Positions 5,284 to 5,342 of a stretch of 5,342 bases of DNA are shown here, piece by piece (position 1 is the stretch's first letter; every line of letters begins with the position of its first letter). Both the position numbers and the translations under genes were made by a program. Location: positions 1 to 5,342 of the forward strand of contig CANRJU010000199.1 of NCBI GenBank assembly GCA_947631075.1, in the 5' to 3' direction. Source of the DNA: an uncultured Lachnospiraceae bacterium (GTDB taxonomy: Bacteria; Bacillota; Clostridia; Lachnospirales; Lachnospiraceae). The notes beneath the pieces are model-generated. The model was not told the origin of the DNA. It was given only the letters and a program-made list of their open reading frames with translations, and did no database searches.

Positions 5284-5342
5284 ATGTTGGATTTTTTGAA
5301 TAACATACGGCGTGCGGAAAAGAAAATTTCCCTGACAAGACA
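5284..5342 (+). CDS. Start of an unidentified gene, truncated by the window edge
   Basis: ATG 5284 follows GGAGG (5269-5273) by 10 nt and an extended -10 promoter at 5210. Nineteen full codons are visible, beginning MLDFLNNIRRAEKK and continuing ISLTR. This is a charged, helix-like N-terminus with no signal peptide. Too little is present to name a family. It lies beyond the terminator cluster, so it is either the first chromosomal gene or the start of another element module. Confidence 0.65.
   Translation, partial: MLDFLNNIRRAEKKISLTR

Overview
The window looks like part of an integrated mobile element from a Gram-positive anaerobe, probably a gut Clostridia (Oscillospiraceae-like) genome. 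This rests on the strong AGGAGG-type ribosome sites, the extended -10 promoters, a large serine recombinase with a zinc ribbon, and small recombinase-associated proteins of a kind I associate with such genomes. The lineage is an inference from style, not from a marker gene.

Layout. Positions 1-148 hold the 5' end of a small gene on the minus strand, preceded by a 20-residue leader peptide gene whose stop overlaps its GTG start. Positions 321-1823 (minus) encode a D5/P4-type SF3 helicase ('phage/plasmid primase' C-terminal half). A one-base slip near its 3' end would extend it by 22 protein-like residues. After a 79-bp AT-rich divergent gap, 1903-2793 (plus) encodes only the first RecA lobe of an SF2 helicase. 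Its last residues lie on a short hairpin that resembles a dispersed repeat. Two hairpins follow (2798-2826, 2855-2888).

Positions 2953-3123 (plus) encode a second copy of the small protein found at 1-89. The two copies are inverted relative to each other and flank the helicase pair. They match at 26 of 29 residues while differing synonymously at 14 codons. The terminator of the second copy was split by a 112-bp MITE-like element (3134-3245) with 24-bp imperfect terminal inverted repeats and an exact 8-bp target duplication. A sigma-A-type promoter (3261-3289) then drives a 511-residue large serine recombinase (3332-4867). This gene overlaps by 17 nt a small 53-residue gene (4851-5012). The rest is noncoding: three hairpins, an extended -10 promoter, and the first 19 codons of an unidentified gene that runs off the window.

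How it fits together. The SF3 ATPase and SF2-like protein suggest an element with, or descended from, its own replication functions. The recombinase would integrate and excise it. The small proteins next to it may be accessory or regulatory factors. The truncated helicase, possible primase frameshift and MITE insertion suggest partial decay. I see no tRNA, rRNA, CRISPR array or defence system.
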